Source: Candidatus Lachnoclostridium avicola
Lineage (GTDB): Bacteria; Bacillota; Clostridia; Lachnospirales; Lachnospiraceae
Length of the DNA: 64,000 nt
NCBI GenBank assembly: GCA_019114465.1
Contig: DXFM01000010.1
Coordinates: 1-64,000 of the forward strand
Direction of reading: 5' to 3'
Made by a program: the position numbers and the translations under genes. The notes under the pieces are model-generated. The model searched no databases, was not told where the DNA came from, and saw only the letters and a list, made by a program, of their open reading frames with translations. Numbering within the stretch: position 1 is the first letter of the stretch; each line of letters begins with the position of its first letter. This document shows positions 43,730-54,681 of the stretch, in pieces.

Positions 43730-44473
43730 ATGCGAATTTATGAGGTGAAAAATTACGAAGAGCTGAGCCGCAAAGCGGCGGACATGATCGCCGCGCAGAT
43801 TATTTTAAAGCCGGACTGCGTGCTTGGCCTGGCTACCGGTTCCACACCTGTGGGGGCTTACAGGGAACTGATCAAAAAATACGAGAATGGAGAACTTGAC
43901 TTCTCTCAGGTTTCTTCTGTCAATCTTGACGAGTACAAAGGTCTGTCCGGGGAAAATGACCAGAGCTACCGTTATTTCATGAATCACAATTTGTTCGATC
44001 ACGTAAATATTGACAAAACCCGCACCCATGTGCCCAACGGACTGGAGCCGGACGCTGACAAGGCCTGCGCCGACTACAACACCCTGATCGGTTCCATGGG
44101 CGGCATCGATCTGCAGCTTTTAGGCATCGGAGGAAACGGCCACATCGGTTTCAACGAGCCCTGCGAGGAATTTATCTGTGACACCCACTGCGTGTCCCTG
44201 GCCCAAAGCACCATCGAGGCCAACGCCCGTTTCTTCGATTCCATCGACGAAGTTCCGAAATTTGCGTACACCATGGGAATCCGCAATATCATGTCCGCGA
44301 AAAAGGTGCTTCTTTTAGCCTCCGGCAAAAACAAAGCTCAGGCGGTTTACGATTCCTGCTTCAGACCGGTAACGCCTCACGTTCCCGCTTCCGTGCTGCA
44401 ACTCCATCCGGACACGGTCATCATCGCTGACAGCGACGCCCTGTCCCTGGCGAAGGAGAAAGGGGTATTCTGA
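43730..44473 (+). CDS. nagB: Glucosamine-6-phosphate deaminase
   Basis: NagB converts glucosamine-6-phosphate to fructose-6-phosphate and ammonia. The 247-aa product shows LGLATGSTPVGAYREL, VNLDEYKGLSGENDQSYRYFM with catalytic Asp, and LGIGGNGHIGFNEP. Length and start agree with the family. It is monocistronic, with its own promoter and a terminator after it. nagA is not in the window. Confidence 0.96.
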   Translation: MRIYEVKNYEELSRKAADMIAAQIILKPDCVLGLATGSTPVGAYRELIKKYENGELDFSQVSSVNLDEYKGLSGENDQSYRYFMNHNLFDHVNIDKTRTHVPNGLEPDADKACADYNTLIGSMGGIDLQLLGIGGNGHIGFNEPCEEFICDTHCVSLAQSTIEANARFFDSIDEVPKFAYTMGIRNIMSAKKVLLLASGKNKAQAVYDSCFRPVTPHVPASVLQLHPDTVIIADSDALSLAKEKGVF

Positions 44474-44526
44474 TTATCCCGATCATCTGAAAACAGTTTT
44501 GCTTTCCAAGGACAAAGTTTCCCGAA

Positions 44527-44596
44527 AAGCAAAAGCGCCCCGTCTCCGGGACGGGAACCTTTCGGTTCCCTCTCCCGGGCGGAGCGCTTTTTCTAC
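44527..44596. terminator. Terminator between nagB and the transaldolase gene
   Basis: AAAGCGC ... GCGCTTT with inner GGGAACC-TTTC-GGTTCCC forms a long, interrupted hairpin; TTTTTC follows on the plus strand and AAAAG-complement T on the other, serving convergent genes. Confidence 0.8.
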
Positions 44597-44609
44597 TTCA
44601 TATTTCTGC

Positions 44610-45263
44610 TTATTCCCCAAACACAGCCTTGTAATCAGCCTGGAACTTCTCGATTCCCTGATCGGTGAGGGGGTGTTTGATCATCTGCATCAGCACCTTG
44701 TAGGGCACGGTGGCGATGTCAGCGCCGGCCTTTGCGCAGTCGATCACATGGATCGGGTTGCGGATGCTGGCGGCGATGATCTCCGTCTCGATGTCGTGCA
44801 TTCCGAAGATCTCCGTAATGTCGTCGATCAGGTCAATGCCAGGCATGGAAATATCGTCCAGACGCCCCAGGAACGGAGACACATAGGTAGCTCCCGCTCT
44901 GGCTGCCAGAAGAGCCTGGGCAGCGGAGAACACCAGAGTTACATTGGTGGCGATTCCCTCTGCGCTCAGCACCTTTACCGCCTTCAGTCCTTCTGCCGTC
45001 ATGGGGATCTTTACTACCATGTTGGGATGGATGGCCGCGATCTCACGTCCCTCTGCGATCATTCCCTCTGCGTCGGTGGTGGTGGCTTTCACCTCACCGC
45101 TGATGGGACCGTCCACAATGGAGGCGATCTCCGCGATTACCTGCTTGAAATCTCTTCCCTCTTTCGCGATCAGAGATGGATTGGTGGTCACGCCGCAGAT
45201 AATGCCCATATCATTTGCCGCCCGGATCTCATCCACATTCGCTGTGTCAATAAAAAATCTCAT
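44610..45263 (-). CDS. Transaldolase/fructose-6-phosphate aldolase (TalC/MipB type)
   Basis: A 217-aa TIM-barrel class I aldolase of the short transaldolase group. It starts [18 protein letters not shown], has [18 protein letters not shown], and the Schiff-base lysine in [15 protein letters not shown]. Short members are either transaldolases in the pentose phosphate pathway or fructose-6-phosphate aldolases; sequence alone does not decide. AAGGGGAAAATGAC precedes the ATG. Confidence 0.92.
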   Translation of the reverse strand: MRFFIDTANVDEIRAANDMGIICGVTTNPSLIAKEGRDFKQVIAEIASIVDGPISGEVKATTTDAEGMIAEGREIAAIHPNMVVKIPMTAEGLKAVKVLSAEGIATNVTLVFSAAQALLAARAGATYVSPFLGRLDDISMPGIDLIDDITEIFGMHDIETEIIAASIRNPIHVIDCAKAGADIATVPYKVLMQMIKHPLTDQGIEKFQADYKAVFGE

Positions 45264-45354
45264 GTCATTTTCCCCTTTTCTCTCGGTCGTTCTGACCGGT
45301 TTTATAGTTTCTGCCCCAGACTGCCCCGTCCCCGGCGCAGTCCCGAAAACAAGT

Positions 45355-45385
45355 GAAAGCAGCCTCTCTCAGGCTGCTTTCATCA
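45355..45385 (-). terminator. metK terminator
   Basis: On the minus strand AAAGCAGCC/GGCTGCTTT forms a hairpin with a 7-nt loop, followed by CACTTGTTTTC. The T-tract is weak. Confidence 0.6.
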
Positions 45386-45397
45386 TATCATAAAAAC

Positions 45398-46591
45398 TTA
45401 TTTTTGCAAATACGCTTTTAACAGATCCACCTTGTCCAGCTTCTCCCACGGCAGATCCAGATCGTTTCTTCCGAAGTGACCGTAGGCAGCGGTCTGCTTG
45501 TAGATGGGACGGCGCAGATCCAGCATTTTGATAATGCCGGCGGGACGCAGATCGAAGTTCTCACGGATAATCTCCACCAGCTTCTCATCGCTCAGTCTGC
45601 CGGTTCCCTTGGTATCCACCATAATAGAAGTGGGGTGAGCCACGCCAATGGCGTAGGACAGCTGGATCTCACACTTGTCTGCCAGGCCGGCAGCCACAAT
45701 GTTCTTTGCCACGTAGCGGGCAGCATAAGCTGCGGAACGGTCCACCTTTGTGCAGTCCTTTCCGGAGAAAGCGCCGCCGCCGTGACGGGCATAGCCGCCG
45801 TAAGTGTCCACGATGATTTTACGGCCGGTCAGTCCGCTGTCTCCCTGAGGACCGCCGATCACAAACCGGCCGGTAGGATTGATGTAGATTTTTGTGTTCT
45901 CATCCATCATATCCGCCGGAACCACCGCATCGATCACGTACTTCTTAATGTCCTCGTGAATCTGCTCCTGGGTCACAGCCGCGTCGTGCTGAGTGGAAAT
46001 TACCACTGCCTCCAGACGCTTCGGCTTTCCATCTTCCCCGTACTCCACCGTCACCTGGCTCTTGCCGTCGGGACGAAGGTAGGTCAAAGTGCCGTTCTTT
46101 CTCACTTCTGTCAGGCGGCGCACCAGCTTGTGGGCCATGGCGATGGCGTAGGGCATATACTCCTCCGTCTCATTGGTGGCATAGCCGAACATCATACCCT
46201 GATCTCCCGCTCCGATGGCGTCGATCTCTTCGTCGGACATGGTGTGCTCCTTTGCCTCCAGAGCCCGGTCTACACCCATGGCGATATCCGGAGACTGCTC
46301 GTCAATGGCGGTAATCACGCCGCAGGTATCGCAGTCAAATCCGTATTTTGCCCGGTCATATCCGATTTCCCGGATGGTCTCCCGGACAATTTTCTGAATA
46401 TCCACATAAGCCTTTGTGGTGATCTCTCCCATCACCAGCACCAGACCAGTGGTCACAGCAGTCTCGCAGGCCACGCGGCTCATGGGATCCTGCTCCATCA
46501 AAGCGTCCAGAATCGCGTCGGAGATGGCATCACAGATCTTATCCGGATGGCCTTCCGTCACAGACTCGGACGTAAACAGTAATTTCTCCAT
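45398..46591 (-). CDS. metK: S-adenosylmethionine synthetase
   Basis: MetK makes SAM from methionine and ATP. The 397-aa product begins [26 protein letters not shown] and has [42 protein letters not shown] and the P-loop-like [19 protein letters not shown], all nearly invariant. AAGGAGGAAAAGAGA fixes the start at 46591. A SAM-I riboswitch precedes it. Its product feeds SpeD of the polyamine operon as well as methylation. Confidence 0.98.
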   Translation of the reverse strand: MEKLLFTSESVTEGHPDKICDAISDAILDALMEQDPMSRVACETAVTTGLVLVMGEITTKAYVDIQKIVRETIREIGYDRAKYGFDCDTCGVITAIDEQSPDIAMGVDRALEAKEHTMSDEEIDAIGAGDQGMMFGYATNETEEYMPYAIAMAHKLVRRLTEVRKNGTLTYLRPDGKSQVTVEYGEDGKPKRLEAVVISTQHDAAVTQEQIHEDIKKYVIDAVVPADMMDENTKIYINPTGRFVIGGPQGDSGLTGRKIIVDTYGGYARHGGGAFSGKDCTKVDRSAAYAARYVAKNIVAAGLADKCEIQLSYAIGVAHPTSIMVDTKGTGRLSDEKLVEIIRENFDLRPAGIIKMLDLRRPIYKQTAAYGHFGRNDLDLPWEKLDKVDLLKAYLQK

Positions 46592-46650
46592 TCTCTTTTC
46601 CTCCTTAAGGTCCTCCCCACAGTCCCAAAATCTTCCCATCGGCGTCCTGG

Positions 46651-46686
46651 GGGCAAAAAGAAAAGTCCGTATAGCAATACGGACTT
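46651..46686 (-). terminator. Riboswitch-controlled terminator before metK
   Basis: On the minus strand AAGTCCGTAT/ATACGGACTT (46686-46663) with a 4-nt loop is followed by TTCTTTTT. It is the expression platform of the SAM-I riboswitch. Confidence 0.92.
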
Positions 46687-46706
46687 GATAAACTCAGCAT
46701 CAATTC

Positions 46707-46842
46707 CTCTTATTGCTCGATTTGTAGGACTGCTGCCCTATGTCCTCGCTCAGGTTGGCACCTTCCGCCCCTCACGCCATACGCTTAGACGGGGTTGCCG
46801 TGACTTCATAGACCCTCTCTGTCTCCATCACTCTGAATAAGG
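46707..46842 (-). promoter_or_regulatory. SAM-I (S-box) riboswitch
   Basis: On the minus strand the aptamer starts CTTATTCAGAGTGATGGAG and continues with GGGTCTATGAAGTCACGGCAACC, the conserved GGTGCCAACCTGAGCGAG, ACATAGGG closing P3, and AATAAG closing P1 at 46712. This matches the S-box order and core bases. With SAM bound the downstream terminator should form and switch metK off. About 115 nt separate it from the metK ATG. Confidence 0.95.
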
Positions 46843-46883
46843 GATATACGCACTTTTCAATTATTAGTTTCTTGCAGAAAGTA

Positions 46884-46912
46884 TATTATACTATTCTGTA
46901 CGGTTTGTCAAT
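46884..46912 (-). promoter_or_regulatory. Promoter of the metK riboswitch transcript
   Basis: On the minus strand TTGACA (46912-46907) is followed by TATAATAT; TAATAT lies at 17 nt and TATAAT at 15 nt. It stands just after the murA stop. Confidence 0.75.
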
Positions 46913-46928
46913 AGTTAGGCAAGACTAT

Positions 46929-48221
46929 TTATCCCACCCTCAGCTGAAATTTTCTCGCCTCCCGGTCCGAGTCCACTTTTTCGATCATGGCACCCAGGGA
47001 CTGAAGCTTTTCCTCAAAGGATTCATAGCCTCTCTGTATGTATCCGATCTCATCCACCACCGTATAGCCTTCCGCCGCCAGTCCGGCGATGACCAGGGCT
47101 GCTCCGGCCCGAAGATCCGGCGCTTCCACCTGGGCTCCTGTAAAGCCCGGCACGCCGTCAATGACCGCCACATTTCCCTCCACCTTGATGTTGCCGCCCA
47201 TGCGGGCCAGCTCATCCACATACTTGAACCGGTTCTCGAAAATGCTCTCCGTCACCATGCTGGTTCCCTCCGCCAGCGCCAGGGTCACCGCCATCTGGGG
47301 CTGCATATCCGTGGGGAATCCAGGATAGGGAAGGGTTTTAATATTGGTGGAACGCTGTCTGGGCTTTCCCACCACCCGCACTGCGTCGTCAAACTCGATC
47401 ACCTCGCACCCAATCTCCGCCAGTTTTGCGGAAATCGCTTCCAGATGCTTCGGAATCACATTTCTCACCATCACGTCGCCTCTGGTGGCCGCGGCTGCGC
47501 ACATAAAGGTTCCAGCCTCGATCTGGTCGGGAATCACGGAATACTCCGTTCCGTGGAGACGGCTGACGCCCCGGATCCGGATCACATCCGTTCCCGCTCC
47601 CTTGATATTGGCTCCCATGCTGTTTAAAAAGTTGGCCACATCCACCACATGAGGCTCTTTCGCCACATTCTCCAGAATAGTCTGGCCTTCCGCCAGAGCC
47701 GCCGCCATCATAATATTGATGGTGGCGCCCACAGACACCACATCCAGATAGATATGGCTGCCCACCAGATCAATGGCATGGGCCACCACAGAGCCCTTGA
47801 CGATCTCCACCTTCGCGCCCAGAGCCCGGAATCCCTTTAAATGCTGGTCTATGGGCCGGCTGCCGATGTTGCAGCCGCCGGGGAGGGGTACCTCCGCGCT
47901 CTTATATTTGCCCAGAAGGGCGCCGATAAAATAGTAGGATGCCCGGATTTTGCGGATGAACTCATCGTCCACAGACACTTCCTTGATCCCGCTCGCGTTG
48001 ATTTTCACCGTATGGCGGTCTATCCGCTCCACAGAAGCCCCGATCTCGGCGATCGCTTCCAGAAGCACATTAATATCCCGCACATCCGGCAGGTTATCGA
48101 TCACCACGTCCTCGTCCGTCATAATCGAAGCTGCCAGAATTCCAAGAGCGGCATTTTTCGCCCCGCTGATGTAAACTTCACCCACCAGGGGATTGCCGCC
48201 TTTCATAATATACTGTTCCAT
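46929..48221 (-). CDS. murA: UDP-N-acetylglucosamine 1-carboxyvinyltransferase
   Basis: MurA performs the first committed step of peptidoglycan synthesis, adding enolpyruvate from PEP to UDP-GlcNAc. The 430-aa product begins [31 protein letters not shown], has the loop [20 protein letters not shown] with the catalytic Cys that fosfomycin alkylates, and [12 protein letters not shown]. The Cys predicts intrinsic target sensitivity to fosfomycin. Firmicutes often carry two MurA paralogues; I cannot say which this is. Confidence 0.96.
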   Translation of the reverse strand: MEQYIMKGGNPLVGEVYISGAKNAALGILAASIMTDEDVVIDNLPDVRDINVLLEAIAEIGASVERIDRHTVKINASGIKEVSVDDEFIRKIRASYYFIGALLGKYKSAEVPLPGGCNIGSRPIDQHLKGFRALGAKVEIVKGSVVAHAIDLVGSHIYLDVVSVGATINIMMAAALAEGQTILENVAKEPHVVDVANFLNSMGANIKGAGTDVIRIRGVSRLHGTEYSVIPDQIEAGTFMCAAAATRGDVMVRNVIPKHLEAISAKLAEIGCEVIEFDDAVRVVGKPRQRSTNIKTLPYPGFPTDMQPQMAVTLALAEGTSMVTESIFENRFKYVDELARMGGNIKVEGNVAVIDGVPGFTGAQVEAPDLRAGAALVIAGLAAEGYTVVDEIGYIQRGYESFEEKLQSLGAMIEKVDSDREARKFQLRVG

Positions 48222-48391
48222 CCCTTAACCTCTGACCAATTTCATCTATCTCAAGACCAGAATCCCTGATCTTTCCTGCCCTTTTTTGCTGCAAATATGA
48301 TTATAACATAAGATTTTCATTTGTAAAGACCAGGGTTTTCCCCGGCCCGCGGCTTTCCGGCGGCCTGTCCTCCCGGTCAGCCCGCCTGCCC

Positions 48392-50863
48392 CTATTCTGT
48401 GAAAAGCCCGCAGACAAAATTGTTTCGCAGAGCGGAGTAATAGGCTTCCCCATCCTCCAGCTTCATCTGGATGCTCTCCCCTGTGGCCGGATTCAGCACC
48501 GTCACGTTATTCTGGTCATAGCCGGTAATGAGGCGGTAGCTTCCATCGCCCTCGTAGGCAGCCACAGGACAGCCCTTCCCCACATAGTAAAGAACCTGAC
48601 GGAGGGACGCGCCGCCTGCGTCCATCACCCGGATTCCATCGCTGTACTCCGTATCCGCCCCGAAACTGTCCAGGTATCGGATCAGCCTGGCGGCTGCCGT
48701 CACTCCGTCCCGGATGCTGTACGCATTGGGCCGGTCCACCCGGTTCCAGACAATGCAGCCGTTCTCATCCGCCACATAGCCCATGGCGTCATAGCAGAGG
48801 CTGATGGCGTCCGCCAGGTTTTCTGTGACACCCAGCATTCTGCCGTTGCCGTAAGCCCGGTACTGGGCCTCAGTCCGGCGTCCCGCCGACCTCAGCTCCA
48901 GCACATCCGAACGGTCATAGGCCAGGTTTTCCGGAGCGCTCACCCGGATTCTGGAGCTGTCAGCCGCGTCTTTGTCCAACTGGACAAAGTACAGCCGCTT
49001 TCGGTCATCGGACCCATACCAGCCAATGCCGGATTCATCGGAAGATCGCACCTCCGTATTGCAGACGATAATGTCCTCCCCCGTCTTCTCATAACCGGTT
49101 CCGGACTTCACCATCTGCTCCAGATGAATGCGGCCGTCCGCCACACGGACGCCGGAGATATAGATCCCCTCTTTTTCATAATCCGCCTGTACATTCAGCT
49201 GGTCGTCCACAATCTGCAGCCGGTACACAGGAAGTCCGATCACACGGCTTCCCTCCATCCACAGATCGCCCTGGCCGGCCATGCCGTAGATAAAGTCGTT
49301 CTCCACAAATCCCAGCGCCTTCACCCATTCCCCGGGGGCTGCCTGGATGTCATGGCCGGCTCCCGTTTCCAGGTTCATCACATGGATCGTCTCCGCCCCG
49401 TAGGACTCCGATCCATCCTGCCATGCCAGGCGGCTCTGATCCTGGCTTACGGCATAGCTGCCTTCCCTCAGCCCGCTGGCCGCCACCAGATATTCATTGC
49501 TGCTTAAATCCACCGCGTACACAGAACCGTTCAGATACATATAGAGCATGCCGTTTCCGCCCAGCTTCGCCAGTCGGGACACATCCGCCGCCAGCTCCCC
49601 GAAAGACATGGTCACAGGAATGAAAAACCGTTCTTCCAGAGTCCTGCTCTCCTGATCATACCGGCAGTAGGACACTCCCACATTTCCCTCATGGGCGCCC
49701 CGGTTCATATATCCGTAAATGAGGAAATCCACATTTCCCCCGTCATCCGCGCTCAGAATCTTAATATTGTGGCAAGCAAAATTGTCCCTGACGTCAGTCT
49801 GATCCTCCCCGCGGAAGGAAAATACCTGCACCAGAGAGCTCCGGCCGCCGTCTCCCTGGTCAAACTGCCAGAGATCCCGGTTGGCCACAAAAACCGTATA
49901 TCTTCCATTCTCGCTCTTCGCCACGGAGTTCCCCTGGTTGTCTGAGATTCCCAGAAGAATTCTCCTGCCGCTCACCTGGTCTGCTGATCCGGAAAATATC
50001 TCATTCATCGTCCGGTCATAGCTCATCATATAAATGCGCTGGGTATCCCATTTCATGGTGAAATTTTCCGTCACCTCGTAGCGGCTGCCCGCGCCGTCCG
50101 TCACCAGATATTCCAGCTCCACATTTCCCATGATGCCGTCCAGCTCTCTTAAGGTGATTCTCTTTTCCCCCAGAGGCTGCACATCCATGCCTCCCCAGGT
50201 GATCTGGTCGAAATCAGATTGGAGAGTCACATGTCCCAGGGAACTGTTGTCAGCCGACGGATCCGGTTCCAGATAGGTGGTCAGCTCCATGGCCTGATCA
50301 TAGTCGAAGGTCTTCGCCGAAAAATCAGCCGCCAGATCCACCATCTCCTGCGCCCGGCTGTCCCCGGTCCACAAAATTCTGGTATAATACCGCACCTCCC
50401 GGCCGTCATCCAGTCCAACGATCAGGCAGAGCTGATACTGGTCATCCCTGGCAATCAGGTTCTGAACCGGCAGGGACGCCCTCACTTCGCTTTCGCCGTT
50501 CTCCCAGGTCTCCAGGCTGGTGCGCTCCACCAGCTGCTCCTGATCCAGGCTTCGGATCTCGTAGCGGATCCCTGTGACACTGCCCGCATATCCGGCGATC
50601 CGCACCGGCAGAAGCCGGTCTTCCGGAAGAATCGTCAATGAGTCAGCCGCCGTTCCGTCCATCTCCTGCACATAGCCCCGGAGAGGATTCATCTCCCGTC
50701 CCATGGATTCCACATAAACTACCGGCAATGACGCCTCCTCCATGGAAACGTAGACCCGCTCCTCATCTCTGGGCAGGAAGTTTTGGGTCAGCACAAAACA
50801 CACAGCAATCGCCGCGATAAAAACGCACAGCAGAATTCCTGCTTTCTTTCTCATTCGACTCAT
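48392..50863 (-). CDS. Large membrane-anchored extracytoplasmic protein of unknown function
   Basis: An 823-aa protein I do not recognise. Residues about 7-26 form a signal anchor (KKAGILLCVFIAAIAVCFVL); the rest is extracytoplasmic. Residues about 200-640 contain repeated short beta strands separated by polar turns (VFVANRDLWQFDQGDGG, YMYLNGSVYAVDLSSNEYLVAASG), suggesting a beta-propeller. The last 110 residues resemble a C39-like papain-fold peptidase (LITGYDQNNVTVLNPATGE) but lack an obvious catalytic Cys and His. It lies between murA and the nucleotidyltransferase gene, own transcript unclear. Envelope role is only a guess. Confidence 0.8.
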   Translation of the reverse strand: MSRMRKKAGILLCVFIAAIAVCFVLTQNFLPRDEERVYVSMEEASLPVVYVESMGREMNPLRGYVQEMDGTAADSLTILPEDRLLPVRIAGYAGSVTGIRYEIRSLDQEQLVERTSLETWENGESEVRASLPVQNLIARDDQYQLCLIVGLDDGREVRYYTRILWTGDSRAQEMVDLAADFSAKTFDYDQAMELTTYLEPDPSADNSSLGHVTLQSDFDQITWGGMDVQPLGEKRITLRELDGIMGNVELEYLVTDGAGSRYEVTENFTMKWDTQRIYMMSYDRTMNEIFSGSADQVSGRRILLGISDNQGNSVAKSENGRYTVFVANRDLWQFDQGDGGRSSLVQVFSFRGEDQTDVRDNFACHNIKILSADDGGNVDFLIYGYMNRGAHEGNVGVSYCRYDQESRTLEERFFIPVTMSFGELAADVSRLAKLGGNGMLYMYLNGSVYAVDLSSNEYLVAASGLREGSYAVSQDQSRLAWQDGSESYGAETIHVMNLETGAGHDIQAAPGEWVKALGFVENDFIYGMAGQGDLWMEGSRVIGLPVYRLQIVDDQLNVQADYEKEGIYISGVRVADGRIHLEQMVKSGTGYEKTGEDIIVCNTEVRSSDESGIGWYGSDDRKRLYFVQLDKDAADSSRIRVSAPENLAYDRSDVLELRSAGRRTEAQYRAYGNGRMLGVTENLADAISLCYDAMGYVADENGCIVWNRVDRPNAYSIRDGVTAAARLIRYLDSFGADTEYSDGIRVMDAGGASLRQVLYYVGKGCPVAAYEGDGSYRLITGYDQNNVTVLNPATGESIQMKLEDGEAYYSALRNNFVCGLFTE

Positions 50864-50907
50864 AGATTCTCCGTTCTATCCTTACAATATCGCTTTACAG
50901 CCGCCTG

Positions 50908-51831
50908 TCAAAATAATTTTTCCGGATATACTCCATCGGCGATCAGCTTCCGGATCGCTGCCACCACAGTCTCCTTATCCTCTTTATAAGTAACGCCGAA
51001 CCACTTGTCCCTGGTCTCCAGCACCGTCACCTTCGCCCGGCCATTCTCCACCAGCTTGTCAATGATCTTCGGAAGCAGATACTCAGACTTGATATCTCCC
51101 TCCTTCAGCTCTGACAAAAACTGGGGGAAACCTTTCTCCAGCTCATCCAGGAAAGCTGCGGGAAGACCCCACATATTCATGGAAACGTGCTGGTCCGGCT
51201 GAACCTGCACCGGCTCTCCCTGCTCGTTCTGGGCCTCCATCGTCCCATCCTCTCTCATGCGGATCTCGTAAGTCTCCGTCACGTTCTTCAAGGTGCCGTC
51301 CCCGTTCAGCTGGCAGACGCCTCTGGTGACGGTTCCGTTGTCGCTCAGAGTGTTGCGGAGGATAAAGCCTCCCATGCACATATCATAGACCTCTCCGTTC
51401 TCATCCATCTCGTTTACCATATAGTCATGGATTTTCCGGAAGCCCTCTTTTCCGTAATAATCGTCGGCGTTAATTACCAGAAACGGTCCTGTAATCAGCC
51501 CTTTCGTGCTCAGCACCGCCTGTCCCGTTCCCCAGGGCTTCTTCCTTCCCTCAGGCACAGAAAAACCAGCCGGCAGATCCGCCAGCTCCTGGAACGCATA
51601 CTCCACCTTTGCGATCTTCTCAATGCGATTGCCGATCACTTCCCGGAAATCTTTTTCCAGATCTTTCCGAATAATGAAGATAATCTTGTCAAAACCAGCT
51701 TCCAGAGCGTCATAAATGGAATAATCCATGATGATCTCGCCGCCCGGTCCTACCGGCTCCAGCTGTTTGATTCCGCCTCCAAAACGGCTTCCGATTCCCG
51801 CTGCCATAATTACCAGTGCAGTTTCCTTCAT
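50908..51831 (-). CDS. Sugar-phosphate nucleotidyltransferase
   Basis: A 307-aa NTP-transferase-fold protein. The N-terminal signature MAAGIGSRFGGGIKQLEPVGPGGEIIMDYSI corresponds to G-x-G-x-R with the catalytic Lys a few residues on, and FLVINADDYYGKEGF carries the metal-binding Asp. It would make an NDP-sugar from a sugar-1-phosphate; UTP-glucose or a related substrate is possible. The start at 51831 follows GGGAGGTAAGATT; the extension to 51942 is not coding. Functional link to the adjacent envelope protein is unknown. Confidence 0.85.
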   Translation of the reverse strand: MKETALVIMAAGIGSRFGGGIKQLEPVGPGGEIIMDYSIYDALEAGFDKIIFIIRKDLEKDFREVIGNRIEKIAKVEYAFQELADLPAGFSVPEGRKKPWGTGQAVLSTKGLITGPFLVINADDYYGKEGFRKIHDYMVNEMDENGEVYDMCMGGFILRNTLSDNGTVTRGVCQLNGDGTLKNVTETYEIRMREDGTMEAQNEQGEPVQVQPDQHVSMNMWGLPAAFLDELEKGFPQFLSELKEGDIKSEYLLPKIIDKLVENGRAKVTVLETRDKWFGVTYKEDKETVVAAIRKLIADGVYPEKLF

Positions 51832-51873
51832 AATCTTACCTCCCGCTGCTTTTTGCAGTTTTCTCCTTCTGTT

Positions 51874-51910
51874 ATCTGTCCCGGGGCAGTTTTCCCCAGG
51901 ATGGGTTTTT
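51874..51910 (-). promoter_or_regulatory. Probable promoter of the nucleotidyltransferase gene
   Basis: On the minus strand TTGCGC is followed after 17 nt by TAAAAT in the 140-nt gap after the ATP synthase operon. No hairpin terminator is visible between the epsilon stop and this site, so read-through from the atp operon is possible. Confidence 0.5.
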
Positions 51911-51973
51911 ATTATTTTAACTGAAAAACACAGTAAGCGCAAGACAGTCAGCGTTTACAGATTTCTTATTTTT

Positions 51974-53646
<1,673 letters not shown>

Positions 53647-54681
53647 TCATCCCTCCTCATGCTCCATAATCTCACCGGCTCCCGCGGCGATCTCCGTCAG
53701 CTCTCGCGTGATAGTGTCCTGCCGCGCCCGGTTGTACTGCAGCTCCAGCTCTTCCAGCAGCTTTTTTCCGTTCCCCGCCGCCGAATCCATGGCCCGCATC
53801 CGGGCCCCGTTTTCACTGGCTGCCGCCTCCAGGCAAGCCCCGTATATCATGCCGCCCATATACCAGGGCAGCATCCTCTCCCGCAGCTGCTCCCTGTCCG
53901 GTTCATATTCCATCTCCCCGGTGCCGGCCCGGCCGGCTCCCACTGTCTCCTCCCTCATCGCCGCCGGACCGCTCTCCCGGCCCAAGCTGTTCTCAGATTC
54001 CAGGCCACTCTCCGCCTTCCGGCCATTCTCCGCTTCCAGGCTATTCTCCGCCTTCCGGCCATCCTCCGCTTCCAGGCCATTCTCCGCCTTCCGGCCATCC
54101 TCCGTTTCTGCCGGAAGCACCCGGATCAGCCTGGGCTCCTGCACTACTGCGTTCCGGAATACAGTATAGGCCAGGTAAATCTCTCCGATCTCCCCGGCCT
54201 CATAATCCTCCAGCAGCCTGCCCGCCAATTTCTCCGCAAACACACCATCCGGCCGTTCTCCGGCCTCCGAATAATCCCCGCGGATCTCATATCCCATTGC
54301 CGCCAGACTGTCCCGCCCCCGTTTCCCCACCGCGTAAACCACAGCTGTCCCCGGCAAAAAGCGGCCGTCCCCGGCAATCATGCGGACAATCTGCTGGCTG
54401 TAACCTCCCGCCAGTCCCCGGTTGGAGGTAAACGCCACGATTCCCGCCGGCCCCTTTCTCTCCTCCGGCCATTCCCTCTCTTCCAGAACCATGGCTCCCA
54501 TTCCCCGCAGCTCTTCAAAATAGGGGCGGAAAGCTTCCGCCCGGGCCCTGTCCTTCGTCAGCCGCACAGTGGCAATCAGCTTCATCCCCCGGATGATCTG
54601 CGCCGTGCTCTGAATGACAGTTTTTCTGCGCCTGATTTCTCTCACAGACGTCACATGGTCCACCGCCTTTCTCTCTGGCAT
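53647..54681 (-). CDS. atpG: ATP synthase F1 gamma subunit with tandem-repeat insert
   Basis: Gamma is the rotor shaft. The 344-aa product is longer than usual (about 285). N-terminal helix [21 protein letters not shown] and C-terminal helix [10 protein letters not shown] ... [18 protein letters not shown] are typical. Between LIRVLP (about 186-190) and [17 protein letters not shown] (about 259 onward) sits a 65-residue insert with a 12-residue repeat ([12 protein letters not shown] and variants, about 195-236). The frame is intact. It overlaps alpha by 31 nt from the ATG at 54681; a GTG at 54654 would match the family start better and is an alternative. Confidence 0.95.
   Translation of the reverse strand: MPERKAVDHVTSVREIRRRKTVIQSTAQIIRGMKLIATVRLTKDRARAEAFRPYFEELRGMGAMVLEEREWPEERKGPAGIVAFTSNRGLAGGYSQQIVRMIAGDGRFLPGTAVVYAVGKRGRDSLAAMGYEIRGDYSEAGERPDGVFAEKLAGRLLEDYEAGEIGEIYLAYTVFRNAVVQEPRLIRVLPAETEDGRKAENGLEAEDGRKAENSLEAENGRKAESGLESENSLGRESGPAAMREETVGAGRAGTGEMEYEPDREQLRERMLPWYMGGMIYGACLEAAASENGARMRAMDSAAGNGKKLLEELELQYNRARQDTITRELTEIAAGAGEIMEHEEG
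53975..54102 (-). repeat. 36-bp tandem repeat inside atpG
   Basis: About three and a half copies of a 36-nt unit, read on the plus strand as GCCTTCCGGCCATCCTCC then GCTTCCAGGCCATTCTCC with few changes. The period is a multiple of three, so the frame is kept and a 12-residue Glu/Lys-rich peptide repeats. The copies differ by single bases, consistent with a minisatellite that has aged somewhat. Confidence 0.93.

Noticed and set aside
53975-54102. Tandem 36-bp units as a CRISPR array
   Set aside because: There are no unique spacers; the units abut, keep frame and lie within atpG.
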